Of a DNA stretch of 64,000 nt, positions 1 through 14,742 are shown one piece after another. Both the position numbers and the translations under genes were made by a program. Within the stretch, counting starts at the first letter, position 1; each line of letters opens with the position of its first letter. This DNA is from Ecdyonurus torrentis (Eukaryota; Arthropoda; Insecta; Ephemeroptera; Heptageniidae). The notes below the pieces were generated by a model. That model was not told the origin of the DNA. It was given only the letters and a program-made list of their open reading frames with translations, and searched no databases. The DNA is taken from positions 45,044,361 to 45,108,360 of the forward strand of contig OX439132.1 in NCBI GenBank assembly GCA_949318235.1, given 5' to 3'.

Positions 1-127
1 ATTGTGACATTGTCTCTACATTGAGCAGCTATACAGCTAAATTAAAACGTTATAAAGTTTCAACCGATATTTTTTGTTTTTTATTTTTATTTTTGTGATT
101 ATTAAAAACAATGCACAGTATGTCTTA

Positions 128-466
128 TTAAAGCCATAGACCACATAAAACAACATGTGCTTTTTAATGAATAAACACGAAATGGGATCTTCAAAATTGA
201 TGACAATTTTTACCATAATGTTAATGTAGCCCCACAAGAGAGCGTGAAAATACTGTAAAGTATGCAACTTGCGTACAAATTCATGTTTATGACGTCAGAA
301 ACATGCAAAAATTAGTATGAAAATGTTGTGCGGGTTGTATAAATCAAATTTTCTGATCACTTCTTCGGGGCTACTGTTGGGTTTTGAGACAAACTAAAGT
401 TATTTATGGAAATCCCATCAAGTGTTTTGTGATATAAATGCTTATTTCTCCGGTCTATTCCTTTAA
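128..466. repeat. TTAA MITE family B, copy 1
   Basis: The element is bounded by TTAA and termini like AAAGCCATAGACCACATAA and GGTCTATTCCTTTAA. The interior has shared words (TTCAAAA, GCCCCAC, GAGAGCGTGAAAA, CACTTGATGG) found in about ten copies in this window. No coding. TTAA target duplication suggests piggyBac-type mobilisation (inference). Confidence 0.75.
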
Positions 467-533
467 CATTGAAAAATTTGTAGCAATATTTAACATTATT
501 GATTTTTGATATTTTATATTTTGATAAAATATA

Positions 534-1180
534 CACACTAAAAAATTTCGTTAGTAATCAACGGAATAAGTGTTTTTTCAACGGTTATAAGTGTTGATAA
601 TTAACGTTTCAAAACTCAACTCTTATTGTATTGAAAACTCAACGCTTAAGTACAATTTCACTTTAAACGTTGATTTATCAGCATAAATAGAGTTGATAAA
701 AACCGTCAATTTTCAACGGAATAAACGTCCTTCTCCACCTAATTAGAAATAATATAAAAACTTACTTTACACAATTTCCTGTGTTCTATGCGAAAAATCA
801 AAATATGCATAAGAATAAATAGTTTTTATTTTTTATTCTTTAACTAGAATCAACGAAAAAAAATTTTTGATTTTTTTTTATTTCTGCCCAAAAAGTGCGT
901 TTTTTTCGAAAAGTTACCAACCCGTTAGAAATTTTATTGTATTTTTGGATGTAACTCGATTTTTTATACCCAAATCGGTCATCCAAAAATTTATGATACA
1001 GTATATACTAATTACCAGTTGAGTTTGGTTCTTTTTCATCTAATTGTATTTAAGCGTTGATTATAAACGTTTGTGACGTCACACGTAAGCGTTAAATATC
1101 AACGTTTAAAGCATGACGAAACTGTGTACAAGCTTTTCAACGTTTAGAACGTCGATTATACACGTCTATTTTTTAGTGTG
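534..1180. repeat. TA-flanked MITE (CACACTAAAAAA family), copy 1
   Basis: Termini CACACTAAAAAATT and TTTTTTAGTGTG are inverted and flanked by TA. The interior is full of CAACG and AACGTT words. A near-identical copy lies at 6505-7150. No coding. Probable Tc1/mariner-type non-autonomous element. Confidence 0.8.
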
Positions 1181-1376
1181 TATAGTAATAACTGATAATA
1201 ATTAGTAGTTACCTGTTTAAAGACAGTAGAAGGCCGCTCAAATATGTTCTCTATTGTGATGTGTATTTACATGTGTCGTGTAGAGACGAAGTTGTTATAT
1301 CAAACCGGAAGTCACGTGGGGTCTCAACTGCGTCGTAACCCTGTAAGCAATTGTTAATATATTTACTTTTCACTTT

Positions 1377-2975
1377 TTAAAGCAATAGACCAGAGAAAAC
1401 AATAAGCATTTATATCTTAAAACCAGTCTTGGGGTCGATTATCGAAAACACGATAACTATAAGATAACTATAACTATAGTTCGTTATTGATATAGTATAG
1501 ATTAACACTTTTGCAAAAACTATCTTTATTGTTATAGATTAACATTTATTTCGACGATTATCGTCAAATTCGATAACGATACTTTTAAAAATTTACTCAC
1601 TCAGAAAAATTAAAAAGCTAAAAATATAATAATAAAAAAAAAAATAAAAAAAAAGAAGAAAAAGAGAAAAACCAGGTACTACAGTGTATGATTATGACAA
1701 GCAGGTACAGAACAATATCACACCTGCCCGCAGACAGTCAGTAGACAAAACGCACAAAACTATCTTTCATAAACAAATTGTTTGGAAAATACTAAAAATA
1801 GTTTTTCTTATATAGATTCACTTTATATAAAATATAAAACAAATACAGTTACATTTTTATAATCTATGCCGAAATGTATATTAAACAAAAAAAAGGGGGA
1901 AAAAAAGAAGAAAAGCTACTTATAGGATTAGTTTGTTTTTTTTTCTTTTTTTTTCTTTAATTGTTCAATTGCTTTCATAGTATTTCTCACTTTTTATTTT
2001 TGTTTTTATTTATTTATTTTTAAATATTGAGAACTACATTGTTCAAATCAATGAAATTTGCCGCGGCGCCAAGTTGATTGACATCCATCTAGAATGTCCA
2101 CAGTATTTCTGTTATATTGTCTGAGTTTAAAGTAAATTTTTTGAATACACTATTGTATAGTATAAGTGCTGATTTCAGTGATTTCTAAATGGATTTGCTA
2201 TTAGATTTATTTGTAATTATTATACAATAAAATATTTCCTAAAAACAAATTAAAGTAAAATTCTAGAAATATAGGGCAGAGTACGGGGCAACTTTTCCAT
2301 AAAATTTTTCACGATCTAACATTATTTAAGTTTTGAATTTCGTATTAGAAGTAATTTTTAAGTCATAACATATTGTATCTCCGCACCGATTTTGTATTTA
2401 TATCTATTATAAAGTTGCAAAGTTATTCATATGTGATATAAAATCTAAAACGTACAGTACAACTTATCAGTGCAATTTTATCACTCTATTACTATTCTAT
2501 AAAAAATTATCTTAAAACTGATGTTATTAAAAATTTGGAAAATATAGTATCTTTATCGTGAAATTATCGTTATAGTTATAGTATCGTTATAGTTTCAAAA
2601 AAAATAAAAAGTATCGTTATCGTTATAGTTATAATGTGAGGCTAAATTATAGTATCGTAACGTTATTGTTATTTATAGAAATTGTAGGTATCGAACCCAA
2701 GACTGCCTAAAACACTTGATGGAACGTACATAAATAACTTTAGTTTGTCTCAAAACCCAACTGTATCTCCGTAGTAGTGATAAGAAAATTTCAATTTATG
2801 TAACCCTCACGGCTTTATCATACTAATGTTTGCATGTTTCTGACGTCATAAACATAAATATTCACGCACATTGCATACTTTACAGTATTTTCACGTTCTC
2901 TTGTAGGGCTATACAATAAAATTGTGGTGAAAATTGTCACCAGTTTTGCGATTTATCATTAAAAATAAAATTTCA
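1377..2975. repeat. TTAA MITE family B, copy 2, split by a hAT-type element and 3'-truncated
   Basis: Left part 1377-1423 begins TTAAAGCAATAGACC; the body resumes at 2706 with CACTTGATGG and runs to about 2975. The right end of the family is missing. The hAT-type element at 1424-2705 interrupts it. Confidence 0.65.
1424..2705. mobile_element. hAT-type non-autonomous element, CGATAAC family, copy 1
   Basis: Ends are CAGTCTTGGG and CCCAAGACTG, perfect inverted repeats. The flanks CTTAAAAC and CCTAAAAC match at 7 of 8 bases, as an 8-bp target duplication should. Subterminal regions are arrays of ATCGTTATAG-like words in both orientations. No transposase ORF. A second copy is at 55743-56361. Confidence 0.8.
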
Positions 2976-3188
2976 TTGCATATACACGTAATGATATATA
3001 AGTGATATACATATACAGTGATATGGTAAATGGCTACAAGTATTTCATGTTTTCTCTAAACTGACAAAAATATGTCTAGATCAATGTTACAATATTACTT
3101 ACCGACTTAGTGCAGTAAAAAACTGTCAAGTAATGTGGACCTATGTGTGTTCAGATAGAACGTTCGAACTGGAGTGAACAGCTAGAGA

Positions 3189-3300
<112 letters not shown>

Positions 3301-3466
3301 TTTGCAAAGTGACACAAATTTGGCCTCGCCTTAAGTGCGTGTGTGCTTATTCACCAAGGCAATCTACAAAATACAGGCAGTTCAAAAAACCCTAATAATA
3401 ATAATACCTAACTAACGTCATTCAAAATTAAAAGTACTTTTTCGTATTTACTAAATATTTTAAACA

Positions 3467-3595
<129 letters not shown>

Positions 3596-3719
3596 TGTTT
3601 ATCATTTTTATTTGCTATATATATACATAGAAATGCATACGATTAAAAATACCATGATAATAAATAAAAAAAATGTTTTTATTGGAAAAAAAATGCAGAA
3701 ATTACATACATTATAAGGT

Positions 3720-4027
3720 TTATGTGGATGACGTCATATTTATTGCGCTTGGAGGCCATATTGGATTAGTGAATAACATTGCTCAGCATAGGACAAACTC
3801 TATTTAAGCCCATTTTCTTTGGGAAATTGGTTAATTTTTTGCTTAATTGTTATTTTTCTCACATACTTGAGATACTAACTCAACATATTTACAACATCAA
3901 TGCTCTCAAAAATATTGCTTATAGTGATTTTAAACTTACAAAATGATTTTTTGACTTATGCTACCCATGTTATTGAGTTATCCATCATGGCGTCGACTTA
4001 AACATGAATTTATACACGCCTATATTG
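3720..4027. repeat. Family A MITE, divergent copy
   Basis: It contains the family words ATGACGTCAT, GAATAACATTGCTCAGCATA, GGACAAAC and GTCGACTTAAACATGAA. The termini are decayed. Confidence 0.6.
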
Positions 4028-4230
4028 AAATACAAATACCTAAAATACTAAATACGTAAAACTTAAATGTTTAGATTATATTCAAGCTTCATAAAATATA
4101 AACTGACACATTTTTATTCCAAACAACTTACAATAATATTCTTGAAGCTCTTTTTTGTAACTGATTTTTTTATTTCAAAATTTTAAAATGTCGTGGTATC
4201 TGATTGCAAAGTTTAGGCAATATATAATCT

Positions 4231-4336
4231 ATTTTTCTTTCACTAAATGATATAATCGATTGTTCTTTCACTAAATGATATAATCGATTGTTCTTTCACT
4301 AAATCATATAATCGATTGTTCTTTCAGTAAATATAC
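4231..4336. repeat. 28-bp tandem repeat, about 3.7 copies
   Basis: The unit is TTCTTTCACTAAATGATA followed by TAATCGATTG. Copies differ at one or two bases. It lies in non-coding sequence. Confidence 0.85.
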
Positions 4337-4534
4337 TTACAATTTTTGGTATACAAATAATGGGTTTGTAATGTGCCTCCGTAATTTTAATAAGCATTCG
4401 AGTCAAGTTATAAAGACACTAAGGTCTAATTTTAAATTTATTTTTTATCAAGTAAAGACCAGATTGGTGTGTCACAACCATTTATATTTCATTACTATTA
4501 TTATTATTTTTTTTTTTACTGTATGTCTTACTGT

Positions 4535-4650
4535 AAGCCCCCGTATTCGAGAGAACCGTTGAGCAGTGACAGAAGGTAGCCAGGAAAGGCGCAAGCGCCC
4601 ATGTTAAACCTGATCTACACTTTGAGGGATGAAAGGATGTAGAATAAAGA
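4535..4650 (+). repeat. SINE-tail-like fragment
   Basis: The words GTATTCGAG and CCCATGTTAAACCTGATCTAC resemble the tail of the 5S-type SINE at 42115-42470 (GTATTCGAG; CCCATAATGGCAAGGTTTAA; TCTGGTCTACACC). Short and divergent. Confidence 0.35.
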
Positions 4651-4834
4651 GGTATAGAGTGTTCGTAGAAAGGATTGGAAGGTATAGCAGCTGTGGCCTA
4701 TAGTTAGGAACTGCCCAGTACCCAGAAAACCACAGAAATCTGCATGCGTGAACAGCCAAGTATTACCTTGGATGTCTGGCCGACCTCTGCAACTCAGTAG
4801 CACACACACAAGTCAAGCCACACCTTCGAACCAA

Positions 4835-5275
4835 CATTCCACACCAAGCACACTCATAAATTGAGAGCGGAGCGGGAGCGTCGATCAATTATATAAGAGC
4901 GATCAAAATACTGTGAGCGGAGCGACTTGAGTGTCACTCATTTTTTGCTTTGAAGAATATAAAATAGGGAACTTAAAATGTACATAATTCAGTGGTTTAT
5001 TTTATGAACTATCAAAATATTGCAGATTAAACCTCTAATGCGCCTTCTACCACAGTTATAATTGCAGTATAAGACAATTCTAACAATTACTAAGCACCAC
5101 AAAGTTCTAGCCATATAGACACACCCACTTTTTAAAGAATTGCATGAGCGACATAAGAGCGCACTCAAAAAATTCACGAGCGTGAGCACGCTCGCATATG
5201 AGAATGATCAATAAACTTAATGATCTCGAGCGTGGAGCACGAGCGTGCTCATTTTAAAATAGTGCTGGCCATGTC
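4835..5275. repeat. GAGCG-rich inverted-repeat region
   Basis: GAGCGGAGCGGGAGCG words at the left and GAGCGTGAGCACGCTCG words at the right are in inverted arrangement, as in hAT-type MITEs with subterminal repeats. Exact ends and a target duplication could not be fixed. It is absent from the matching place in unit 2. Confidence 0.45.
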
Positions 5276-5281
5276 TGCCGG

Positions 5282-5632
5282 AGGCCTTACGAAAAGCCGG
5301 AACGACAGGAATGAACAGGGAATGAAACAAATTGACGTACGAAATTGCGCAATATTTATGGCGCATAGTTTGAATAAAAAATAATCAAAAACAGACTATT
5401 TGAAACACTTAAAACAACAAAAACGAGCTAAAATAATCATTGAAGACACAATAAATCTTATTCAAGCCATAAAATGCAAGAAAACACAATTATAAACCTC
5501 AAATCATAAAGATAAACGAACGCGCTTTTCAAGTTAAGCGCCATTAATCAGATGGTAAAATATCGTTTCAATTTGTTCCATTCCCTGTTCATTTTGCGTT
5601 CATTCCTGTCGTTCCGGCTTTTCGTAAGGCCT
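5282..5632. repeat. Foldback element
   Basis: The arm AGGCCTTACGAAAAGCCGG, continuing to 5337, is repeated in reverse complement at 5569-5632. The spacer is AT-rich. It abuts the tRNA-type SINE. Confidence 0.7.
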
Positions 5633-5735
5633 CCAGGTGACACTTACTTCATGAAAAGTCTCTCTGCAGGTATCGAACGCTGGCCGACGGCATGGAAAAC
5701 AAGCATGGTAACCACTGCGCCGCAGTGCGAATGTT
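5630..5735 (-). repeat. tRNA-derived SINE head
   Basis: Minus strand from about 5728: CGGCGCAGTGGTTACC matches a pol III A box, and CGTTCGATACC, 5679-5669, matches a B box. The spacing of about 35 bases is right for a tRNA-like promoter. It does not fold as an intact tRNA gene, so it is a SINE head rather than a functional tRNA. Confidence 0.6.
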
Positions 5736-6373
5736 ACCTGTCTTGTCTATCAGGCCTTGGTGTTAGACCTTGAATAATATTTGTTATCAAAGAGACCCTC
5801 TATATTCTCAAGCCTCGCCTAGCCACGTTTATCATTTTTTTTAGTTCAAATAAAACGTCGGTAAGCTTTTTCTAACAAGCACTAGCTGTCCTCGTTTGTT
5901 TGTTTTTTTTTTTTTTTTTTTTTTTTGCAACCCAATTCCAACATATACCGCAAGAAAAAAAACATGGCAAACTTTATGCTCTCAGAAAAAAAAAAAAAAA
6001 GATGAATTAAGTTAGGTTGCACTTATAATGAAGAGGCGCGCCAATTTGTAGGTTTAAATAAACAGAACGCCAGATAAGAAAAACATAATTTGTATACATT
6101 AATTAGCAAACGAAAACTAAAGCCTCTAACTTGTAGCTCCTACAATAATACTTACATTCGAAATATATTTTTATTGTTGTGACAAATGAGGTGAAATAAT
6201 GTTTTCCTATGTTGACAATGTATTAGGCACCACAAACATGGCGGCAAAGCGCAAGGATGTGCGAATTGTTTATCAAAACCATATAACGTTACGGATATAA
6301 ATAAATATGCTATAATTTTGCTACCTCATAATGTATTATGTTATACTGCACAGTAATTATGCTACATAGCATA

Positions 6374-7150
<777 letters not shown>

Positions 7151-7152
7151 TA

Positions 7153-7230
<78 letters not shown>
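7151..7230. repeat. (TA)n microsatellite
   Basis: Right part of the tract split by the MITE. Confidence 0.95.
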
Positions 7231-7234
<4 letters not shown>

Positions 7235-7419
7235 GTTAAAATAATTGAATCTGGGAACAAAGCAATAAGCCGCTCCAATGAAGTGGCTGGACGATAATTG
7301 CATTTCTCCGCCTTCTTTTAGCTTACTGTGCGTAACAACCAAAATGCAGTGTAAGTGTATTGTAAAGGTGGGGGTCCACCTCAACTCCTTATTTCCTCTC
7401 TTTACTCGTGTCCCATGCA

Positions 7420-7487
<68 letters not shown>
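7420..7487. repeat. (CT)n microsatellite
   Basis: About 66 bases of pure CT; paralogous to 12159-12260. Confidence 0.97.
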
Positions 7488-7489
<2 letters not shown>

Positions 7490-8001
7490 ATCGTTTCCTG
7501 TCCAGCAAACATAGCAAACATTATTAGGATTATCATCAGTTTTATAGCATAGTGCTTTCTTTTTAAAAAATTAACATCATTCAAATAATCAATAATAAAT
7601 TCATATTTTTAGATATCAGCTCAAAATTATCACTGTTATACTCTAATCGAGCTTTTTCATTATTATTATATATTATAATTAGATATAACTATAAAGATTT
7701 TCGCGTAATATAAAGCTTTCCACATAGCGTGCTTTATTTATCTGTTACTTTTCTTCGATTTACAGAATAATGAAAGTTTTTTTTTTCTGTGTACGCTTTT
7801 GCAATCACGTAGTTTATTGATTTTGATAGTCATTCCATGCTAGAAAATCAAAACTGGGTAGTTTTTCTCATGTTTATTTTTTTTTCACGTAAAACAGCAA
7901 ATATACAATTTTAAAATTAAAATCTTGTAACTCGTTTGGATAGTACTTCAAAAATTAGTAATTTTATGGCTAATAATAGTGCCTATACAGTCTATACTGA
8001 T

Positions 8002-8730
8002 CAGTCTTGGGGTGTTCGAGTTCCATCTCGAACTTTTTTCGAACAGCACACGAACTCGAACAGTTCGTGTTCGAGTTCGTTTGAATTTTTTGAGGTGTTA
8101 GTTCATGTTCGACGAACACCATTTTGACTGCTAAGTGTTCGAATTTTGTTCACTAAATCGAACATTGTTAAAATTGGGCAAAGTTAAAAAAAAAAAGTTT
8201 CTGACTCGAAAAATATATTTTACTTTGCAGTATAAAAGAGAAATATTTCGTACGTATACATACAATAGAAGGCACTTAGAAGATTATAAAATGAGTATTT
8301 AAGAACGAAGAAAAAATAGTTTTCAAGATAAGTGCACTTTTATTTTATTTGCCAAAGTCAAAAAAATTTCTATAGTAAATGCATTCTAGGAATTTTAACA
8401 AAGAAAGGTAAAGGTAAAACACTAAGCTGTCCCATTCATAGTTTTTGATAGAAAACTTTGTATTTTACTTTTTTGTTTGTCAGCAAGAGAGTGTTTATAC
8501 ATACCAGAGGTGACAAAAAATATATACCTCCTATAACCTCATCTCTCTCTCTATTCAGCCCGGTGGAAGGTGGCAATTTCGAACTTTTCGAACTGTTCGA
8601 TCGAACAGTTCGTGATGTGTTCGAACATATTAAAAGTTCGAAGTGTTCGTGTTCGGTTCGTGTTCGACAAAAATTTAAGAGTTCGAGTTCAGTTCGAGTT
8701 CGACTAAAATGGTGTTCGACCCCAACACTG
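8002..8730. mobile_element. hAT-type non-autonomous element, GTTCGA family
   Basis: Ends are CAGTCTTGGGG and CCCCAACACTG. It is flanked by a perfect 8-bp duplication ATACTGAT (7994-8001 and 8731-8738). Subterminal arrays of GTTCGA and TCGAAC words occur at both ends (8015-8160, 8580-8720). The core has no transposase. The paralogous unit 2 lacks it. Confidence 0.88.
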
Positions 8731-8756
8731 ATACTGATGTATCAGTGAAGATTTTT

Positions 8757-9250
8757 TTGAGATGTCATAAATTAACACCAATTCAAGAAATGTTAGATGC
8801 TTGTTGCCTACTTTCAATAAAACAAAAAATAGCTTTACAAGTTTTACTATTAGTTCATAAAATTGTTAACAATAATTGCCCGAAATATTTATGTAATGAT
8901 GTTAAATATAATAATCAAGTATACAATCACAACACCAGAATATCAAATCATATACACTTAGGAAAGCAAAACAGCAAATTTAATCAAAAATCAATAATGG
9001 TGAGTGGATTTAAGTTATACAATACGATATCTCGAAAAACAAAAAATATTGCAAATGATAATGAATTTAAAAGGGAATGTGTTTTATTTGTAAAAAAAAT
9101 GTTTAAAAAGAAAAAAATAGCATGTGTAAAACATTTAGGATCATAATAATTAAAAAAAAATGTCTTAAAATGTCTTGATTTGTGTAGTAGTTAGTAGAAT
9201 TAACTATGTATATGTATTAGAATTTTTCTAAATAAATATATTCTATTCTA
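8757..9250 (+). pseudogene. 5'-truncated non-LTR retrotransposon (LINE) 3' end
   Basis: An open frame to 9146 encodes HKLTPIQEMLDACCLLSIK, LLLVHKIVNNNCPKYL, QKSIMVSGFKLYNTI and FKRECVLFVKKMFKKKK. This is the region after the reverse-transcriptase core of LINEs. The tail ends in TTCTATTCTAT-like short repeats. Unit 2 lacks the insert: there GTGAAGATT runs straight into TAAAATTATAT. Confidence 0.75.
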
Positions 9251-9439
9251 TTAAAATTATATTAGTAAGAAAATTAAATAATAATAATAAACATATCCGA
9301 GCAAAGTGAGAAATTTTTTATGAATATTTCTCCTAAAATACTATTTTTGTTGCAACATGTTTGTTTAAATTTTTATTTTGTTATCTCTTTTCCAAATCAA
9401 TATAGGGGGAGTTTTAATCCCCACCCCCTAGCTACGTTA

Positions 9440-9442
9440 CTG

Positions 9443-9476
<34 letters not shown>

Positions 9477-9493
9477 TATATATATAATATATA

Positions 9494-9580
<87 letters not shown>
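9440..9580. repeat. (TA)n microsatellite
   Basis: About 140 bases of TA with small interruptions; the counterpart at 20843-20865 in unit 2 is very short. Confidence 0.95.
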
Positions 9581-9582
<2 letters not shown>

Positions 9583-9630
9583 CTATTAACTCTAAATGTA
9601 TTTACTATTCTTTATTTTTACGAAAGAAAG

Positions 9631-9631
<1 letters not shown>

Positions 9632-9686
<55 letters not shown>
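9632..9686. repeat. (GA)n microsatellite
   Basis: About 55 bases of GA; the paralogous tract at 20920-21058 is expanded. Confidence 0.97.
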
Positions 9687-9688
<2 letters not shown>

Positions 9689-10857
9689 ATAAAAAGTAAT
9701 AAAAAATACCAAAAGTTATATAATTATATTAAAATTTAATAAAAAATAAAAATAAAGTGTCAACATTCAGTTACACAAGTGTAGATAAACAACAATTTTA
9801 CTTGCTTAGTTTTGAAGTTGTGATGTAAAGTTGTGGTCACTTTGTGTAGTCACACTGACCACTATAACTGACTGCTGTGCTCGACAATTAACTTTCAGCA
9901 ACTTCAATGCAGTTTTGAATTTGCATAACATTGTGACATAACAAGCTTATATGCGGCTTAAAAACATATGCTTGAAAACAAAAGGACAGCTGAGTAAAAA
10001 ATGAGGTGTGCAATGGCGGGGGCTGATGTTTTTTTCAAACGAAGAAAATAAAAAGGTTCATATTAATAATAAGAGATTGAGATTTTTGACATTTTCCAAC
10101 ATTATGAACCACATTTGGCACTTCCTGAGATTATTTATTTCCTTTATTTATTAAGTTAAAAATAAGTAGATCATGAACATGAGCAAAAAACATTTCTCAT
10201 GAGATTTTGTTTTCTCTTTCTTGTTGTCCCCGTGAATAAGCAAACCGTACACAAATTTTCACAGCTGGCTATAAAAAACACAGCTGAGAGAGAGAAAAAG
10301 AGAGATTTGCAAAATGACACAAAGTTGGCCTCGCCTTAAGTGTTTGGGCTTATTGACCAAGGCACAATAAAAAATAGAGGCAGTTCAAAAAACCCTAATT
10401 ATAAAAATGCTTTTCTTACGTCATTCAAAATTAAATGTACTTTTTATTTTATACCAATTATTTCAAATATTTAAATCATATTATTATGTGGGATGTATCC
10501 ATACATGATTTCATATTTATTACGATGCGGAAGCATTACTTGAGTAGTGAATAACATTGCTCAGCATAGGACAAACTTTGTATTTTCTTTGGAGAATTTA
10601 TTAACTTTTTCACATATTTCAATAATAATAGACAAGACTACAAAAGTTTTCGAGGTAATTTTCTTTTATATTCTACAAAGTGACAATATTCTTAATCAGT
10701 TCAAATATTAATTTTAATTGTTCAGTTCATTAAGTATCTTAAATTAATTTATATAAGTCACGAAATGACGTCTAGGCTGCATCTAATGCATGTGGGCATA
10801 GGAAAAATTGGAGCATGTGACGTCATTTCGAGACTTTCAAATATTAATTAAAAATAT

Positions 10858-11084
10858 TTAAAGGCATAGACAACATGATGACATAAACATTTATATCACA
10901 AAACACTTGATGAGACTTACATAAATAACTTTAATCGGTCTCAAAACCCATCTCTATAGCTCCGTAGCAGTGATCAGAGAATTTGATTTATGCAAACCGC
11001 ACAATATTTTCATATTCATTTTTGTATGTTTGTGACGTCATAAACATGAATATTCACGTAAATTGCATACTTAACAGTTTTTCT
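10858..11084. repeat. TTAA MITE family B, copy 3 (truncated)
   Basis: Starts TTAAAGGCATAGACAACAT, contains CACTTGATGAG and ATGACGTCATAAACATGAA-like family words, and stops before the right terminus. Confidence 0.65.
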
Positions 11085-11774
11085 TAAGGTCTAATTTTCA
11101 ATGTATTTCTTATGGTATAAAGACCTACTAGCTTGTTGTGCCACAATCCAGTATATGTAAGCTGCCTGTCTTGTCTAGCATGCCTTGGTGTTAGACGTTG
11201 ATTAATATTTGTTATCAATGGAGCCACTATATTCTCAAGCCTCGCCTAGCCGTGCCTAGCCTTTTTTTATTTTAAATAAAATGTCGTTAATCTTTCTTTT
11301 TAACAAGCGATAGCTGTCTTTTTTTTTTTTTTTTTTTTTTTGCAACCCAATTTCAACATATGCCTAGGAAAAAAAATGGCAAACATTGAGCTCTCAGAAA
11401 AAGAAAAAAAAAAAAAAGGGATGAGTTAAGTCAAGTTGCACTTATCAATTTTTAAGGTTAAATAAACAGAGCGGCAGATAAGAAAAACATAATTTGTTTA
11501 CATTAATTAGCAAATGAAAACTAAAGCCTCTAACTTGTAGCTGCTATAATAATACTTACAGTCTAAATATATTTTTATTGTTGTGACAAATGAGGTGAAA
11601 TAATGTTTCCCTATGTTGACAATGTATTAGGCACCACAAACATGGCGGCAAAGCGCAAGGATGTGCAAATTGTTTATCAAAACCATATAACGTTACAGAC
11701 ATAAATAAATATGCAATAATTTTGCTACCTAATAATGTATTATGTTATACTGCACAGTAATTATGCTACATAGC

Positions 11775-11972
<198 letters not shown>

Positions 11973-12157
11973 GTTGAAATGATAGAATCTGGGAACAAAG
12001 CAATAAGCCGCTCCAATGAAGTGGCTGGACGATAATTGCATTTCTCCGCCTTCTTATAGCTTACTGTGCGTAACAACCAAAATGCAGTGTAAGTGTGTTG
12101 TAAAGGTGGGGGTCCCCCTCAACTTCTTATTTCCTCTCTTTACTCGTGTCCCATGCA

Positions 12158-12975
<818 letters not shown>

Positions 12976-12999
12976 GAGAGGAGGGGAGAGAGAAAAAAA

Positions 13000-13718
13000 A
13001 AGCGGCGAGCAGCTGAATTAAAAAACTCATAAACAAAACTTGCAAATTTATATACAAAGTAAAGTTTTTAATCATTAGTTTGTATTTTGTATTAATATAA
13101 TTAATATAATAATAATAATATAAAAAAACTTGAAAGTTGTGAAAACAAGCGAAGTTTTTTCTTTCTTTTAGCATATACATCAATATAACATAAATAATAA
13201 TAAATTTGAATAACCGAAGTAATAATGCTAAACCACTTAATATTTATGCTTTTTTGTAACATATTCTGCAGTATAGCACATTACGTTGTATTAAACAAAT
13301 TATGCTGCAAATAAGTGAGCATAATTTTTAACTACTTATTTATGTATACGTGAAGTTATTATTTTTGTAAGTAAAATATTTGACAAATTGAATATGTATT
13401 TACAAATATGCATAGTAGAACGTAAAACACCTGATGACCGCAACCCGAAGTACATAAACACTTGACTGACACAAAATACTTCCTTTATTGTGAAAATATT
13501 ATGTAAGGAATTTAAAATTACAAACTTAAATTATTTTTGAGCTTCATATTATTGTTGGAAAGCAATTTTATTGTTATTTTTTTAAGTTCAAAAGTATTAT
13601 CTAGTAATTCTTTGGTTTACGACAAAAGAAAATGCAATCAAAGCTAGAAAAAATTTCAGCAACTTTTATACACAATTTTTGCAATACCAATTTTACTTCT
13701 TTTTAGTTAATTTTTTTA
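13000..13718. other. AT-rich stretch, nothing recognised
   Basis: There is no supported ORF, RNA gene or repeat family, apart from short A/T runs. Confidence 0.5.
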
Positions 13719-13722
13719 ATAT

Positions 13723-13765
<43 letters not shown>

Positions 13766-13768
13766 TTT
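13719..13768. repeat. (TTTA)n microsatellite
   Basis: About twelve tetranucleotide units. Confidence 0.95.
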
Positions 13769-13879
13769 GTCAACCAAAAATCAAGGCTTGCGCTTATTAA
13801 TTATATTGGCGGTCCACACAGTACATATAATCATATATTAATCATTTTAAAATTAATAATAAGTGAAATTTCTCAATAA

Positions 13880-14283
13880 ATGTTAAGGGGGTAGGTGACC
13901 GACTGATATCTCGCAAACTAGGACGGTTGCGAATAATAATATTAACACAAAGTAAAGAAGAAATGTTACTTAAAAATTTAGTTATGTCAAACATGTGAAA
14001 ACACGATCAAATATTCAAGTTATTACACTTTAAATATAACATGTAAACGTGGAAATTCAAATTTGAGCGGGAAATTTTAGTCAAATTAGAAACTTTTTTA
14101 CAATTAAAAATATCATTTAAATTTTTATTGGTATGAAAAAATTATAATTTAAATTTACTTTGTTTTATTTGATAATTATAATGTTTGTTTTATTGGAATT
14201 AAATCATGTACAAAAAATTATTGGGAAAATATAGTTGTTCTTTTAGCAATTTCCGGTCCAAGTCGGTCCCCCACCGCCTTAAA
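13880..14283. repeat. TTAA MITE family G, copy 1
   Basis: Ends are TTAAGGGGGTAGGTGACCGA and CAAGTCGGTCCCCCACCGCC followed by TTAA. The interior shares GATATCTCGCAAACTAG, CATGTGAAAACACGATCAAA and TTTCCGGTCCAAGTCGGT with the copy at 31979-32357. Confidence 0.75.
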
Positions 14284-14554
14284 CAAAAAAAAACATGCGA
14301 CATACAAGTTACAATATGCATTATTAAAAAATAGTTTCCTTTTAGAATTATGTGAAACAATAAAGATATCTATATATACTTAAATCATTACAAATTGAAG
14401 TAGTTCTTAATGAATTTTTTGAAACATTATTTAAACAAGTTGCATTACAAAACAATGATTGAGTTCTTAACATTTTTTTTGGAAACATGAATGTTGACAC
14501 GAGAAACTAAATCTGAAATTGGCTAAAAAAATAATATATGAACTAATTTAAACA

Positions 14555-14624
<70 letters not shown>

Positions 14625-14643
14625 ATATGTATGTATGTATATA

Positions 14644-14730
<87 letters not shown>

Positions 14731-14742
14731 ATATATATTATA
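14555..14742. repeat. (TA)n microsatellite with TATG interruptions
   Basis: About 190 bases. Flanking sequence up to 15470 is AT-rich with nothing recognised. Confidence 0.95.

Noticed and set aside
5669..5728. Functional tRNA gene
   Set aside because: A and B boxes are present but acceptor and anticodon stems do not form and the sequence continues into a repeat.
8709..8756. N-terminal part of the LINE-like ORF
   Set aside because: These codons lie in the hAT-type element tip and flank; the LINE sequence begins only near 8757.
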